DNA from: Haliscomenobacter sp965225875
GTDB lineage: Bacteria; Bacteroidota; Bacteroidia; Chitinophagales; Saprospiraceae
NCBI RefSeq assembly: GCF_965225875.1
Contig: NZ_CBDDBS010000002.1
Location: forward strand, 1,364,001 to 1,428,000
Reading direction: 5' to 3'
Length of the DNA: 64,000 nucleotides
Part shown: in pieces, positions 42,673 through 51,642 of the stretch
Layout of the letters: each line of letters starts with the position of its first letter
Position numbering within the stretch: the stretch's first letter is position 1
Made by a program: the position numbers and the translations under genes
The notes under the pieces: generated by a model
What the model saw: only the letters and a program-made list of their open reading frames with translations
What the model was told of the DNA's origin: nothing
Databases searched by the model: none

Positions 42673-44913
42673 ATGAAATATACGCTACACAGGCAACTCC
42701 TGTTTATTCATTTTTTCACCCTGATTGGCTTTGCCCAAAACATACAAGCTCAGGATACGGTCAATTACCGTTTGAAGGGCTTAGTTGTTGATTCCGTTTC
42801 AGGGGAACCACCAGCGTTGACTACTATTATTAACCTAAAAGAAGCAGAAATTATAGCTAAGCGGGTGTTGGTGAAACAAAAATTGGGGGGCATCAGCTAT
42901 GACATGCAGGCAGATCCTGAAAGCAAGGCCAGTAATCTGCTTGAAATCATGCGGAAAATTCCCTATTTATCCGCCGATGCAGAAGGCAACATCTTACTGA
43001 AAGGGAATAATTCATTCCGTATATTGATCAACGGAAAACCCAGTAGTATGATGGAACGTAACCCCACAGAGGTTTTGCGCAGCATTCCAGCATCCACCAT
43101 TGTCCGCGTGGAAGTGATTACCAGCCCACCACCAAAGTATGAAGCAGAAGGTTTAGCGGGACTGATCAATATAGTCACAACTAAACGTGCCAGCAATGGG
43201 TACAATGGCACAGTTAATGTTTATGAGCGTTTTCCCGTAGGAGGCCCAGGAGTGGGTACTTCTTTTGCTTTTAAAGAGGGTAAATTTGGTTTTTCCGGGT
43301 ACGCTGGAGGAAACTTTTACAATACGCCAAGTTACAGCAATACCTTAAATCGTGAAACACTGCTCAGCAATCCTAACACATTGGTACAATCAGGAACGCG
43401 CAATATTGACAACAAATCTGGGTATGTAGGTGCGGAGTTAAGCTGGGATTTAGACAGCATCAACCTCATTTCGGGCCAGATCAATTTTAATGGAAGTGGT
43501 TCAGAAACGTTTTTTACTCAAAGTTCAGCTTTAAATGCTGGAACAGGATCCCTTGAGCGTTACGATGTTCAAAACGCGATCAATTATTTGGGGAATGGTA
43601 TGGACGCCGCCCTAAATTTTCAACATGGTTTTCGCAAAAACAAGGCCAATCTTCTCACGTTTTCTTACCGTTTTTTTCAATTCAAAAACAACAACAGAAA
43701 CAACCTGGGTTTTGCAAAGCGCTTGAACTTTGATCAGCCTGATTTCAGGCAATCTAATCAAGAAGGTTTTGTCGAAAATACTACTCAGATTGATTTTGTC
43801 CATCCCTCTAAAACCATAAAAGTTGAAATGGGCGCCAAAGCCATTTGGAGGGATAATGCCAGCGACTTTCAGTATGCTGCTTTTAACTCCTCCTCCAATA
43901 CATTCGAAAAGGTACCAAGCTTTAGCAATGCTTATGACTACCTCCAGGATGTGTACGCTTTTTACAATAGTTATACCCTCATGGGCGAAAAATGGGCTTT
44001 GTTGGGTGGTTTTCGAGTAGAACAAACCAATACCCGCGCCAATTTCAGCTCTACCAGTACCAAAGTGAAACAGGATTTTTTTAATGTTATACCCTCGATC
44101 ATGCTGAACTATACGCTTTCCGAGGGCAATAGCCTCAACGTTGGTTTTGTTCAGCGAATCCGCCGCCCCAATATTGTGAGGATAAACCCTTATGTAGATC
44201 GTTCCAACCCCAACTTGCAAACCACCGGAAATTCCACTTTGGTCCCCGTCTTGTTAAACGACATCCAGTTGGGCTATAGTTATTCAAAAAAAGTAAGCAT
44301 CAATGTAGGGTTGGGGTATTCGTTTTTCAATAAACTTGATCTGCGTATTTACAGTTTCAATCCCACAACCAATGTTACAAGCATAACCTTTGCTAATGTG
44401 GGGGAAGGAAGTCGAATTGGCCTGGATTTGAACATCAACTGCCCCATTTCCGATAACATCAACTTCAACCTCAACGGCAACATTGCCCAATTCTCCCTAC
44501 AAGGAGAAACGGATCGTACTTTATTTGACAACAAGTGGCTTACTTTTTTTGCAGCGCCTTCGCTTACTTTTAATTTGAATAAAGGATGGAGGGCAAATAT
44601 TGATTTGAACATCAACAGCCAAAACCCCAATTCACTACAAGGAACGACCAATGGTTTTGTAAGCTCATCTTTTGGCTTGAACAAAGAACTGGCTAAAAGG
44701 AAACTGGTGCTCTCCGGTACGGTAAGCAACCCAGTCAACAAATTCCGGGACAATATCACTGAGATTGTAGGGGCTGGATTTGAGGAAAAGGGCTTGGTGC
44801 GTGAATATTTTAGGTCATTCAATTTTAGCCTTAACTACAGATTTGGGCAGTCTAAAGGAGAGGTGAGTCGCAGCAAACGCAACATAAAAAACGATGACCT
44901 GTCGAAGCAATGA
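42673..44913 (+). CDS. TonB-dependent receptor-like outer-membrane barrel protein
   Basis: This 746-residue outer-membrane protein has a signal ('LLFIHFFTLIGFAQNIQAQ'). The plug-like domain is about 50-190, with 'MRKIPYLSADAEGNILLKGNNSFRILINGKPSSMMERNPTEVLRSIPASTIVRVEVITSPPPKYEAEGLAGLINIVTTK'. It continues as a ~22-stranded barrel of the Bacteroidota OMP_b-brl_3 type, ending in 'FRSFNFSLNYRFGQSKGEVSR'. The usual N-terminal carboxypeptidase-regulatory domain seems shortened: 'LKGLVVDSVSGEPPALTTII' runs straight into the plug, skipping ~70 residues. The ligand is unknown. The two-component genes that follow are convergent. Confidence 0.9.
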   Translation: MKYTLHRQLLFIHFFTLIGFAQNIQAQDTVNYRLKGLVVDSVSGEPPALTTIINLKEAEIIAKRVLVKQKLGGISYDMQADPESKASNLLEIMRKIPYLSADAEGNILLKGNNSFRILINGKPSSMMERNPTEVLRSIPASTIVRVEVITSPPPKYEAEGLAGLINIVTTKRASNGYNGTVNVYERFPVGGPGVGTSFAFKEGKFGFSGYAGGNFYNTPSYSNTLNRETLLSNPNTLVQSGTRNIDNKSGYVGAELSWDLDSINLISGQINFNGSGSETFFTQSSALNAGTGSLERYDVQNAINYLGNGMDAALNFQHGFRKNKANLLTFSYRFFQFKNNNRNNLGFAKRLNFDQPDFRQSNQEGFVENTTQIDFVHPSKTIKVEMGAKAIWRDNASDFQYAAFNSSSNTFEKVPSFSNAYDYLQDVYAFYNSYTLMGEKWALLGGFRVEQTNTRANFSSTSTKVKQDFFNVIPSIMLNYTLSEGNSLNVGFVQRIRRPNIVRINPYVDRSNPNLQTTGNSTLVPVLLNDIQLGYSYSKKVSINVGLGYSFFNKLDLRIYSFNPTTNVTSITFANVGEGSRIGLDLNINCPISDNINFNLNGNIAQFSLQGETDRTLFDNKWLTFFAAPSLTFNLNKGWRANIDLNINSQNPNSLQGTTNGFVSSSFGLNKELAKRKLVLSGTVSNPVNKFRDNITEIVGAGFEEKGLVREYFRSFNFSLNYRFGQSKGEVSRSKRNIKNDDLSKQ

Positions 44914-44922
44914 TTGCGCTAT

Positions 44923-45606
44923 TCAACGCTTCTTAAACCAAAACGTCTCCGGATTAATCTTCACCAACTGGTGCTGAATGGCGTAGACTACCAGCCCCGC
45001 CACATTTTTACAACCCAATTTTTCCAATAAATTATTGCGGTGCCCATCCACGGTGCGGGGGCTGATGAAGAGTTTTTCGGCAATTTCACCCGTGGTGTAT
45101 TCTTCACAAATGAGTTGCAGGATTTCTTTTTCCCGACTGGTAATCTCCACCCCAAAAGACAGGGGCATTTTGGGTTTACTCTTTTGCAACATGTTGTCCC
45201 GGATGACTTCCAATACCGCCTGATTGTAACTAAAACCATTGTTGTACACCTCCCGGATGGTGGCCACTACTTCGTCCGGTGTAGCATTTTTGGGCAAATA
45301 AGCCCCGGCACCCAACTCGATCATGTTGACGATGAAGGCTTTGCTGAAATACGTGGAAAGCACAATAATTTTGACACTAGGAAAATTTTCTTGCAAAACC
45401 TTAGCCGTTTCTACCCCGTTGAGGTTGGGCATTTTCATGTCCAACAAGAGCACATCTGGCAAGGTAGTGGCCTGGCGCAATTGTTGCAAAAGCTGCTCAC
45501 CATCCTGCGCTTCGAGCACAACGCTGATGCCTTCATAATCTTCCAGCAACAGTTTCATGCCCTTGCGGAACAAGGCTTCATCATCGGCTAAGGCTAGGTG
45601 AATCAT
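44923..45606 (-). CDS. NarL/FixJ-type response regulator
   Basis: This protein has 227 residues from the ATG chosen here (13 residues shorter than the longest frame). The receiver domain (1-120) has Asp9/Asp8, phospho-acceptor Asp56 in 'LLLDMKMPNLNG', Ser/Thr in 'IVLSTY' and Lys in 'YLPKNATPDE'. The LuxR-type HTH is at about 155-215 ('EITSREKEILQLICEEYTTGEIAEKLFISPRTVDGHRNNLLEKLGCKNVAGLVVYAI'). It overlaps the end of the kinase gene by 26 bases, so translation is coupled. It is the output of the three-gene system 46363-44923. Confidence 0.95.
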   Translation of the reverse strand: MIHLALADDEALFRKGMKLLLEDYEGISVVLEAQDGEQLLQQLRQATTLPDVLLLDMKMPNLNGVETAKVLQENFPSVKIIVLSTYFSKAFIVNMIELGAGAYLPKNATPDEVVATIREVYNNGFSYNQAVLEVIRDNMLQKSKPKMPLSFGVEITSREKEILQLICEEYTTGEIAEKLFISPRTVDGHRNNLLEKLGCKNVAGLVVYAIQHQLVKINPETFWFKKR

Positions 45607-46399
45607 CGGGGTATGGATATTTGATGCTGAGCGAAAAACCAGCACCCGGCTGGCTGTCTATACTGTGTTGGGCCTGGATCATTTGCAATCGACTTTCGAC
45701 GTTTTGCATACCCAGACCCGTTTTTTTCTTCAATTGAGCGGGGTCAAAACCCTGGCCATTGTCCTGATACTCCAGGCGCAATTCCTTGTTGTTGGCCAAC
45801 AAGCGGATGTTGATTTGGGACGCATGACCGTGTTTGATCGAATTGCTGATCAGTTCCTGAATGATGCGAAACAGGTTGACTTCAACCATTTTTTCAATGG
45901 GCCGTCCTTCGTTTTGTAGGTGGTCGAACTGTAAATTCAGGGCCGAAGTACGCTGGTAGCTGTCGCACAATTCTTTGATGGCATCCGCCAGCCCAAAATT
46001 CTCCAGCGTAGGGGGTAGCAGATCGTGCGAAATGCGCCGGGTAGTATTGATGGTATCATTAATAGCCCCAAAAATGTCGCTAACCGTCTCTTCCAAAAGT
46101 GGCGAAGCCGCCGCATTTTTTTTCAGCCGGTGCAAATTCAGGTGAATGACATTGAGCTTGGAGCCTACCTCGTCGTGTAGGTCCTTTGCGATGCGCTTTC
46201 GTTCTTCTTCCTGGGTCTTGATGTTGTTGTACAGCAGTGCTTCCTGATGCTCCAGCTTGAGCTGCTGCATCCGCATTTGTTCTGCTAGTATTTTGCGTTG
46301 AGACCGGTTAAAAAAAACGATAAAAGCTAAAGCCAGACTGAGCATAATAAGTATGCCAATCGTCATGAGTAAGTAGATTTCGTTTGCCGAAATTGCCAT
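45581..46399 (-). CDS. Sensor histidine kinase, HisKA_3 type
   Basis: This 272-residue kinase has a single N-terminal transmembrane helix (8-30) and no periplasmic loop. It then has a coiled stretch (38-70), the phospho-acceptor His75 in 'ERKRIAKDLHDEVGSKLNVI' and an ATPase domain with 'EVNLFRIIQELISNSIKHGHAS', 'LEYQDNGQGFDPAQLKKKTGLGMQNVESRL'. Lack of an extracellular domain means sensing must come from a partner. The upstream gene overlaps it by 37 bases and encodes a seven-helix membrane protein, the likely sensor subunit. Confidence 0.93.
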   Translation of the reverse strand: MAISANEIYLLMTIGILIMLSLALAFIVFFNRSQRKILAEQMRMQQLKLEHQEALLYNNIKTQEEERKRIAKDLHDEVGSKLNVIHLNLHRLKKNAAASPLLEETVSDIFGAINDTINTTRRISHDLLPPTLENFGLADAIKELCDSYQRTSALNLQFDHLQNEGRPIEKMVEVNLFRIIQELISNSIKHGHASQINIRLLANNKELRLEYQDNGQGFDPAQLKKKTGLGMQNVESRLQMIQAQHSIDSQPGAGFSLSIKYPYPDDSPSLSR

Positions 46400-47037
46400 A
46401 TTGCGTAGAACACCAGAAGTTGAAAAATCAGGTAAAGTACAGCGTTCGCAACCCAGAAGAGACTATGTAATTGCTCTAGATTGATTAACACATTACCGAA
46501 CATAAAGATAAATAAACTTCCAGCGTAATACAACAAGATAGCAGAGTTGATAGTCTTTAAAATGGAAAAAAGAAAGTCAGTTCTGTTATATATTTCCTTT
46601 GAAAAGAAAAACACTGAATACCCAATGAAAATAACCTGGGTTAGGGTTTTTGCATTGGCGTTAAAGGTTGTAATAGGTTGTAAAAAAATAGAGTTTGCGA
46701 GGATTAATCCGATTACAACCACGACAAAACTGAGGATGTACTTTCGCCAAATTGGGATTAACTTAAAAATTTGGTGATAATACATTGTCAATATAATGAA
46801 CTCACCAAGGGTATAAAAATGCAACAAAGGCAAATTGTTAACTGCCTTATTGTGCTCATGCTCTAGCCATAATAATTTTGCCGCGACCAAAATTATTAAT
46901 GTAAAGACCTGAAAAAAAACAAAATATTTAAACCCACCGAAGCTTCTCCACAAATACAATACACTTAAAACTGTATTGATTAGTAACAGTACTTCCGAAC
47001 AGCCCGTAATCCAAAATTGCCAGTTCGACATAGGCAA
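46363..47037 (-). CDS. Seven-helix membrane protein, putative sensor partner of the kinase
   Basis: This 224-residue protein consists almost entirely of seven hydrophobic segments: 'VLLLINTVLSVLYLW', 'YFVFFQVFTLIILVAAKLLW', 'LLHFYTLGEFIILTMYYHQIF', 'YILSFVVVVIGLILANSIF', 'VIFIGYSVFFF', 'ILLYYAGSLFIFMFGNVLI' and 'LFWVANAVLYLIFQLLVFYAIW'. I recognise no catalytic motif or known family. It overlaps the kinase gene by 37 bases in another frame, which strongly suggests coupled translation and a joint function. Its AT-rich base use differs somewhat from the kinase gene. Confidence 0.75.
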   Translation of the reverse strand: MPMSNWQFWITGCSEVLLLINTVLSVLYLWRSFGGFKYFVFFQVFTLIILVAAKLLWLEHEHNKAVNNLPLLHFYTLGEFIILTMYYHQIFKLIPIWRKYILSFVVVVIGLILANSIFLQPITTFNANAKTLTQVIFIGYSVFFFSKEIYNRTDFLFSILKTINSAILLYYAGSLFIFMFGNVLINLEQLHSLFWVANAVLYLIFQLLVFYAIWQFRQTKSTYS

Positions 47038-47068
47038 TACTATAAAATTTAATAGGTTAAGTTAATCG

Positions 47069-47908
47069 TTAAGGGCAAGAATTTGGACAAGGGCTCGTAA
47101 AATCAAAATAATCACCACCATCACCTGGCCGCCCTTTGCGAGACTTTGCAACTTTAGAATTGTAAAAAGCATGTAGATAATAGTCTACTTCTTTGCCTTT
47201 CTTGTTTTTATTCTTTTGCTTGTCCTTGTCCTTGTCATCTTCTCTGTCTTTGAGCACTAAGATTCCATGTAAACTATTATTGGGATCCTCTCCCTGCAAG
47301 CTACAAGACAGCCCGACCATATCACTCCAAGGGAATTGGAATCCATGGGGATAAAACACTTTTTCACTATTCAAGTATTTATCAATATAATTTTCCATGG
47401 CTTTTGTATTGGCCTGTGCTACCTCTGTCGGGATGGTATCGATTTCGCCGCGCTCTGGCAACTTGAAATACACAATCGGGCCTTGCTTATTGCTGTCTAT
47501 GGTAGAATAACATACGAAGTAGGGAACAATGGTTGAAGAATCGGAGTCACTATCTTTTTCCAGTGCCAACATAGTCCAGGTGAGATTGTCTTCACTTTGA
47601 TTGGGCATAATTTTGCCCTCGTTCTGCCATTTTATTAACGTGTTGATGTGTCGAATGGGTACTACAAAGTAAGTGACCGTAGGGTTGGTGATCTTGACCT
47701 TTTTGGGCAGCTTCACCCCATTGATGAAGATTGCGTATTGGGCAGAGTCTAGCTGAGCCCTGGTCGGATCAACTTCCCTGGAAGGGGTATCGCAGGGAGT
47801 TTCTACAAAATCTGATTCATTCGACGCTTGCTCAGGTGCTCCATTGTTGCAGCCCATCTCAAATAAAGCAAAACTAAAAAGCAATCCAAAGAAAATAAAA
47901 TAGCGCAT
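47069..47908 (-). CDS. Lipoprotein of unknown function, Lys/Asp-rich
   Basis: This protein has 279 residues from the ATG before the lipoprotein signal ('YFIFFGLLFSFALFEMGCNNG'); a complete promoter ending about 40 bases upstream supports this start over longer ones. The mature part begins with an Asp/Glu/Ser-rich tether, then 'AQYAIFINGVKLPKKVKITNPTVTYFVVPIRHI', and 'GLSCSLQGEDPNNSLHGILVLKD' before a highly charged run (Asp/Lys alternation near residue 235-250). The family is not known to me. Envelope location is expected. Confidence 0.72.
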   Translation of the reverse strand: MRYFIFFGLLFSFALFEMGCNNGAPEQASNESDFVETPCDTPSREVDPTRAQLDSAQYAIFINGVKLPKKVKITNPTVTYFVVPIRHINTLIKWQNEGKIMPNQSEDNLTWTMLALEKDSDSDSSTIVPYFVCYSTIDSNKQGPIVYFKLPERGEIDTIPTEVAQANTKAMENYIDKYLNSEKVFYPHGFQFPWSDMVGLSCSLQGEDPNNSLHGILVLKDREDDKDKDKQKNKNKKGKEVDYYLHAFYNSKVAKSRKGRPGDGGDYFDFTSPCPNSCP

Positions 47909-47946
47909 TGTGGATGAATTTGAGGTGTTTTCGATCATTCTTCCAT

Positions 47947-47978
47947 CAAAGATATTTTTTATTTGAGTGCCGAGCAAA
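47947..47978 (-). promoter_or_regulatory. Full Bacteroidota promoter for the 47069-47908 lipoprotein
   Basis: On the minus strand: TTTG, exactly 20 bases, TATCTTTG; both boxes perfect. The expected start is near 47942. Confidence 0.65.
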
Positions 47979-48143
47979 CTTACATAGATAAAACAGGTAT
48001 AAATACCTATACATATGCGTAGAACTCCGTGTTTTGGCAAAGGGGTTCATCTACGCTTATTTTAAAAGCAGAATGAGCTGAATTTTGTCTCGACAAATGC
48101 CGAAAGGCAGCAAAACAATAGCACTTCAAAAAAAATATCAACC

Positions 48144-48992
48144 ATGAGTTACCTGGATCTGAACTATCAACACGTTTCTTTTAAAGGTTCACATAATTCC
48201 TATGAACAACCTGCTTCAATGAGTGTCCAGCTCACTTTTGATCCCAGCAACCCATCCAATTATGGCTGTCGAGGCTTAGAGTTGGACATTTGGAGGAATT
48301 CGGATAAAATAGGGACGCCCTACCTTTTTACAGTTGGGCATGTCACCAATGATGGACCACCACTCAGCATATACTTGTCAGATATTATGACCTGGCATCA
48401 GGCAAATCCCAATCACGACCCCGTTTTTATCACCCTGGATATCAAAAGCTCTGATACAAAAAAAGACCCACTCAGTAATTTCCCTGGTGAAATTGACGGT
48501 TATCTGAGCACTTATTTTGATAGCTCACTCATTTTTACCCCTAGCATGGTAATGCCCAACCCTGCTCTATCACTCGCTGCAAATGTGATTCAAACCGGGT
48601 TCCCTACCCTAAGTGCGATGCGCAATCAATTCCTTTTTTGCCTCAGCGGAACGGTGGAGTGGAAATCTTACTATGCCAATGACAACATCACTCAAAGGCT
48701 TTGTTTTTCGGATCAGGATGAAAGTGATAGCGACAAACACATTACTCCACCCGTAACTGGCAATTTTGTGGTCTTTAATTTTCACATTTACAGCCGTGAT
48801 ATCGACACCTGGACCACAACCATCCCATTTTTTAAGGCCAAAAATTACCTGGTGAGAGCTTACATAGCAAGTAGTGCAGAATTATGGGATGCTTCAATGA
48901 GTGCCAGTGTAAGCAATATAGCCACAGATGACATTACGGGTACCAATTGGGCCAATGTCGGCTCCGCACCTTTCTGCGAAACGCCTAACTAA
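48144..48992 (+). CDS. Calcium-dependent phosphatidylinositol phospholipase C-like protein
   Basis: This 282-residue protein matches the Ca2+-dependent PI-PLC family: 'HVSFKGSHNSYEQPASM' with catalytic His17, 'GCRGLELDIWRN', and 'YLFTVGHVTNDGPPLSIYLSDIMTWHQANPNHDPVFITLDIKSS' with a second His and acidic metal ligands. It starts without any signal peptide, so it is cytosolic or exported by an unknown route. Enzymes of the family cut the phosphodiester bond of phosphoinositides or related lipids. It is divergent from the lipoprotein gene. Confidence 0.85.
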   Translation: MSYLDLNYQHVSFKGSHNSYEQPASMSVQLTFDPSNPSNYGCRGLELDIWRNSDKIGTPYLFTVGHVTNDGPPLSIYLSDIMTWHQANPNHDPVFITLDIKSSDTKKDPLSNFPGEIDGYLSTYFDSSLIFTPSMVMPNPALSLAANVIQTGFPTLSAMRNQFLFCLSGTVEWKSYYANDNITQRLCFSDQDESDSDKHITPPVTGNFVVFNFHIYSRDIDTWTTTIPFFKAKNYLVRAYIASSAELWDASMSASVSNIATDDITGTNWANVGSAPFCETPN

Positions 48993-49030
48993 AGAAAAAC
49001 CTTAATGGGTAATATTTACCACACTACTAA

Positions 49031-49060
49031 GGTAGAGACGCAAGGTTTTGCGTCTCTACC
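49031..49060. repeat. GTAGAGACGCAAG hairpin, copy 1
   Basis: GGTAGAGACGCAA pairs perfectly with TTGCGTCTCTACC around 4 bases. It lies between two convergent genes and can act as a terminator. A second copy lies at 54281. Confidence 0.88.
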
Positions 49061-49070
49061 TTCTTTGGTA

Positions 49071-49511
49071 TCACCGCAACCGATCCGCCGACCTTACCAA
49101 CTTCTCATCCTTATTCACAAAACGATACGCCAGCACTGTAAACACCAGCGCCGCGATCGTCATGTACAAACCCAGCCCATCGTTGATGGCTTCTTTGCTT
49201 TTATTCAGTCCCTCCTGCATAAACAATACCACCGTGAGGATGCTACCCACAATAGCGGCAATTGTTGAAAACAGTGCCAGCCGCATTTGTAGTGCCCGGT
49301 TTTTGAACAAAAAAATCGCCGCGATAGACAGTGCACCCGCTACGGCAAAGGCCGCCATCAGTGCCACATGATCCTGGACGCCATAAGCAGCATCACTTAA
49401 AAAGGCCGATTGAGCCACTGCTTGTTTGGTTTCGGCGAAAGGAACCCCAAACAATCCGAGGTATAAGCCCCCGGCCAGCAGAAAGAAAACGCTCTGAATT
49501 CGCTGAATCAT
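49071..49511 (-). CDS. DUF4293 membrane protein
   Basis: This 146-residue inner-membrane protein has four transmembrane helices (about 8-25, 50-68, 75-95 and 115-130). 'MIQRIQSVFFLLAGGLYLGLF' is the family opening, and '...LALFSTIAAIVGSILTVVLFM' and 'VNKDEKLVRSADRLR' complete the match to DUF4293, restricted to Bacteroidota. Function unknown. It is monocistronic and divergent from the OstA-like gene. Confidence 0.88.
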   Translation of the reverse strand: MIQRIQSVFFLLAGGLYLGLFGVPFAETKQAVAQSAFLSDAAYGVQDHVALMAAFAVAGALSIAAIFLFKNRALQMRLALFSTIAAIVGSILTVVLFMQEGLNKSKEAINDGLGLYMTIAALVFTVLAYRFVNKDEKLVRSADRLR

Positions 49512-49698
49512 AGCTGTAGATTAAAGGATATTGTAGTTTAATAGTGATATTTGCGGCGGAAGATAAAGAGTTGTTGCGATCACAACAACTTTAAAGGCTT
49601 ATGTACTTACAACAAAAGATCAATCAACTAAGTTATTGGTTCTTTGGTGGGGGAAGAGGCAGCAGAATTGCTGATTGATTAATCATTAAGAGAAAAAA

Positions 49699-51642
49699 AT
49701 GTATAGGCAGCTTTGGCTTTTTGGAGTGATGTGGATGCTGATCGGAATAGCCCAACTACAAGCACAGACCCCCGGCGCAAGCAGAGAAGGTAGTCGGGTA
49801 AAAATCCTTTACTCCGACAAATCCGTGTATGAAACCAGAGGTGAAACGACCATCAATCGCCTGAAAGGAAAAGTAGAGCTGAAGCAGGATAGTGTGTACA
49901 TGTACTGCGACTCGGCAATTGTAGAAAACGAGACCCAGGTTTACGCCTACGGGAATGTGGTCATCCAGCAAGGCGATTCCCTGAAAATATTTGCCGATGA
50001 AGCTCAATACGATGGCGAGTCCAAAATCGCCAACCTTCTGGGCCGGGTCATTCTGGTCAATGGCAACCGTAAACTCTACACCCGCCGTCTGGACTACCGC
50101 ACCGATACCCGAGTAGCCTATTACACCAACAATGCCACAATGGTCAGCGACTCCCTATCCCTAAAAAGTAAGGTTGGGTTTTACTATGTGGCCACCAAAC
50201 AAGCCCAGTTTCGGGAGAATGTAACCGCCGTAGGCCCTCGCTTCAGCCTCAAAGCCGATTCGCTCAACTACAATACCGAAACCAAAGTCGTCGACTTTCT
50301 CGGGCCAACTGTCATCACCAACGACAGCAGTAAAGTCTATTGCGAAGATGGTTTTTACGACACCTTCAACAACCGCGCCGAATTTTCGGGCAATGCCCAG
50401 TACGTCAAAAAAGACCAACAAGCCGAGGCTGATACCATCACCTACGACGACAACCTCAAAATTTACTCCCTGCGCGGCAACGCCCGGGTGGAAGATTCAA
50501 CCCGTTTGGCCATCGGTAACCTGATTCGATACGACGAACTCCAGGATACCACCTTCCTGCAAGGCAATGCCCGCTACCGCGAAAAAGAACAGGACATCAA
50601 TTCTGAAGTCATCAGTTACAACCGCAAAAAAGGCACTTTTAAAACCCTGGGGCGCACCTACGTCAGCGACCCACCCAACCTCATGGAAGCCGACCAAATG
50701 GGTTTTGACGATGCGACAGGCCTTGGGGTGGCAACAGGTAATGTGATGTGGCGCGACACCGCAGCCGACCTTTCCATCAATGCCAATCGAGCAGATTATG
50801 GCAAAAAAAACGGTTACCTCAAAGCCTCAGGTGGGTCGCGAGGGCGACCGGAACTCATCACGATTGTGGAGGGAGATTCCTTGTTTTTATCTGCCGACAC
50901 CCTTCTGGCGGTGAAAGCCGATAGTTTGCCCGGCAAAGGGAAGGATAGCCTGTCTGTTGGAAAAAATGATTCTCTGGCTGTGGTGCAAAAAGATACCATG
51001 CCAAGCGACACCAGCCGCATTTTGCACGCTTACCACAATGCCCGGATTTACAAAAGGGATTTTCAGGCGGTGTGTGACTCGATGGTGTATTCCACCCGCG
51101 ATTCTTTGTTTACCCTTTACGGCAACCCGATTGTTTGGTCGGACACCAGCCAGTTTACCGCCGATACGATTTACATCACTTTGAAGAACAAAAAGATTGA
51201 TAAAATCATCATGCGGAGTAACTCCTTCATAGTGGTGATCTCGGATGGGACTTATTTTAATCAAATCAAGGCCCGAAACGTGGTCTCCTACTTTGTGGAA
51301 AGCAACCTCAAACGAATGGACGCCTTCGGCAATGCCGAGGTCGTCTATTACGCCAAAGACGATTCGGGTGCCTATGTAGGAGTCAACAAAACGGAGTGTA
51401 GTGAAATGGTGATCAGGTTTGGAGCTCAAAATGCGGTGGAAAAAATCACTTTTATCACCGATCCCAAATCCGTACTCAGCCCGATGGGGACCACCAACCA
51501 CCGGACCTTGCGCTTGAAAGGCTTCCGCTGGGAAGTGGATTCCCGCCCCCGCAAACGTGAAGATATATTTGTGGTGCTTACTCCTCAAAGCCGTATCGCC
51601 CCCGCTAACCGCATCAAGCTCAACAGCGATGAAGAAAAATAA
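49699..51642 (+). CDS. OstA/LptA-like LPS-transport protein
   Basis: This 647-residue exported protein (signal 'LWLFGVMWMLIGIAQLQAQ') has many OstA beta-jellyroll repeats: 'NRLKGKVELKQDSVYMYCDSAIVENETQVYAYGNVVIQQGDSLKIFADEAQYDGESKIANLLG', 'YCEDGFYDTFNNRAEFSGNAQYVKK' and others. It corresponds to the Bacteroidota OstA-like protein, thought to act in periplasmic LPS transport (LptA/D role). The C-terminal portion (after residue 430) lacks the canonical LptD barrel. It overlaps the following BatE-like gene by 14 bases. Confidence 0.9.
   Translation: MYRQLWLFGVMWMLIGIAQLQAQTPGASREGSRVKILYSDKSVYETRGETTINRLKGKVELKQDSVYMYCDSAIVENETQVYAYGNVVIQQGDSLKIFADEAQYDGESKIANLLGRVILVNGNRKLYTRRLDYRTDTRVAYYTNNATMVSDSLSLKSKVGFYYVATKQAQFRENVTAVGPRFSLKADSLNYNTETKVVDFLGPTVITNDSSKVYCEDGFYDTFNNRAEFSGNAQYVKKDQQAEADTITYDDNLKIYSLRGNARVEDSTRLAIGNLIRYDELQDTTFLQGNARYREKEQDINSEVISYNRKKGTFKTLGRTYVSDPPNLMEADQMGFDDATGLGVATGNVMWRDTAADLSINANRADYGKKNGYLKASGGSRGRPELITIVEGDSLFLSADTLLAVKADSLPGKGKDSLSVGKNDSLAVVQKDTMPSDTSRILHAYHNARIYKRDFQAVCDSMVYSTRDSLFTLYGNPIVWSDTSQFTADTIYITLKNKKIDKIIMRSNSFIVVISDGTYFNQIKARNVVSYFVESNLKRMDAFGNAEVVYYAKDDSGAYVGVNKTECSEMVIRFGAQNAVEKITFITDPKSVLSPMGTTNHRTLRLKGFRWEVDSRPRKREDIFVVLTPQSRIAPANRIKLNSDEEK

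Noticed and set aside
47990..48010. AGGTAT-AA-ATACCT palindrome as an operator
   Set aside because: Short and AT-rich; could occur by chance between divergent genes.
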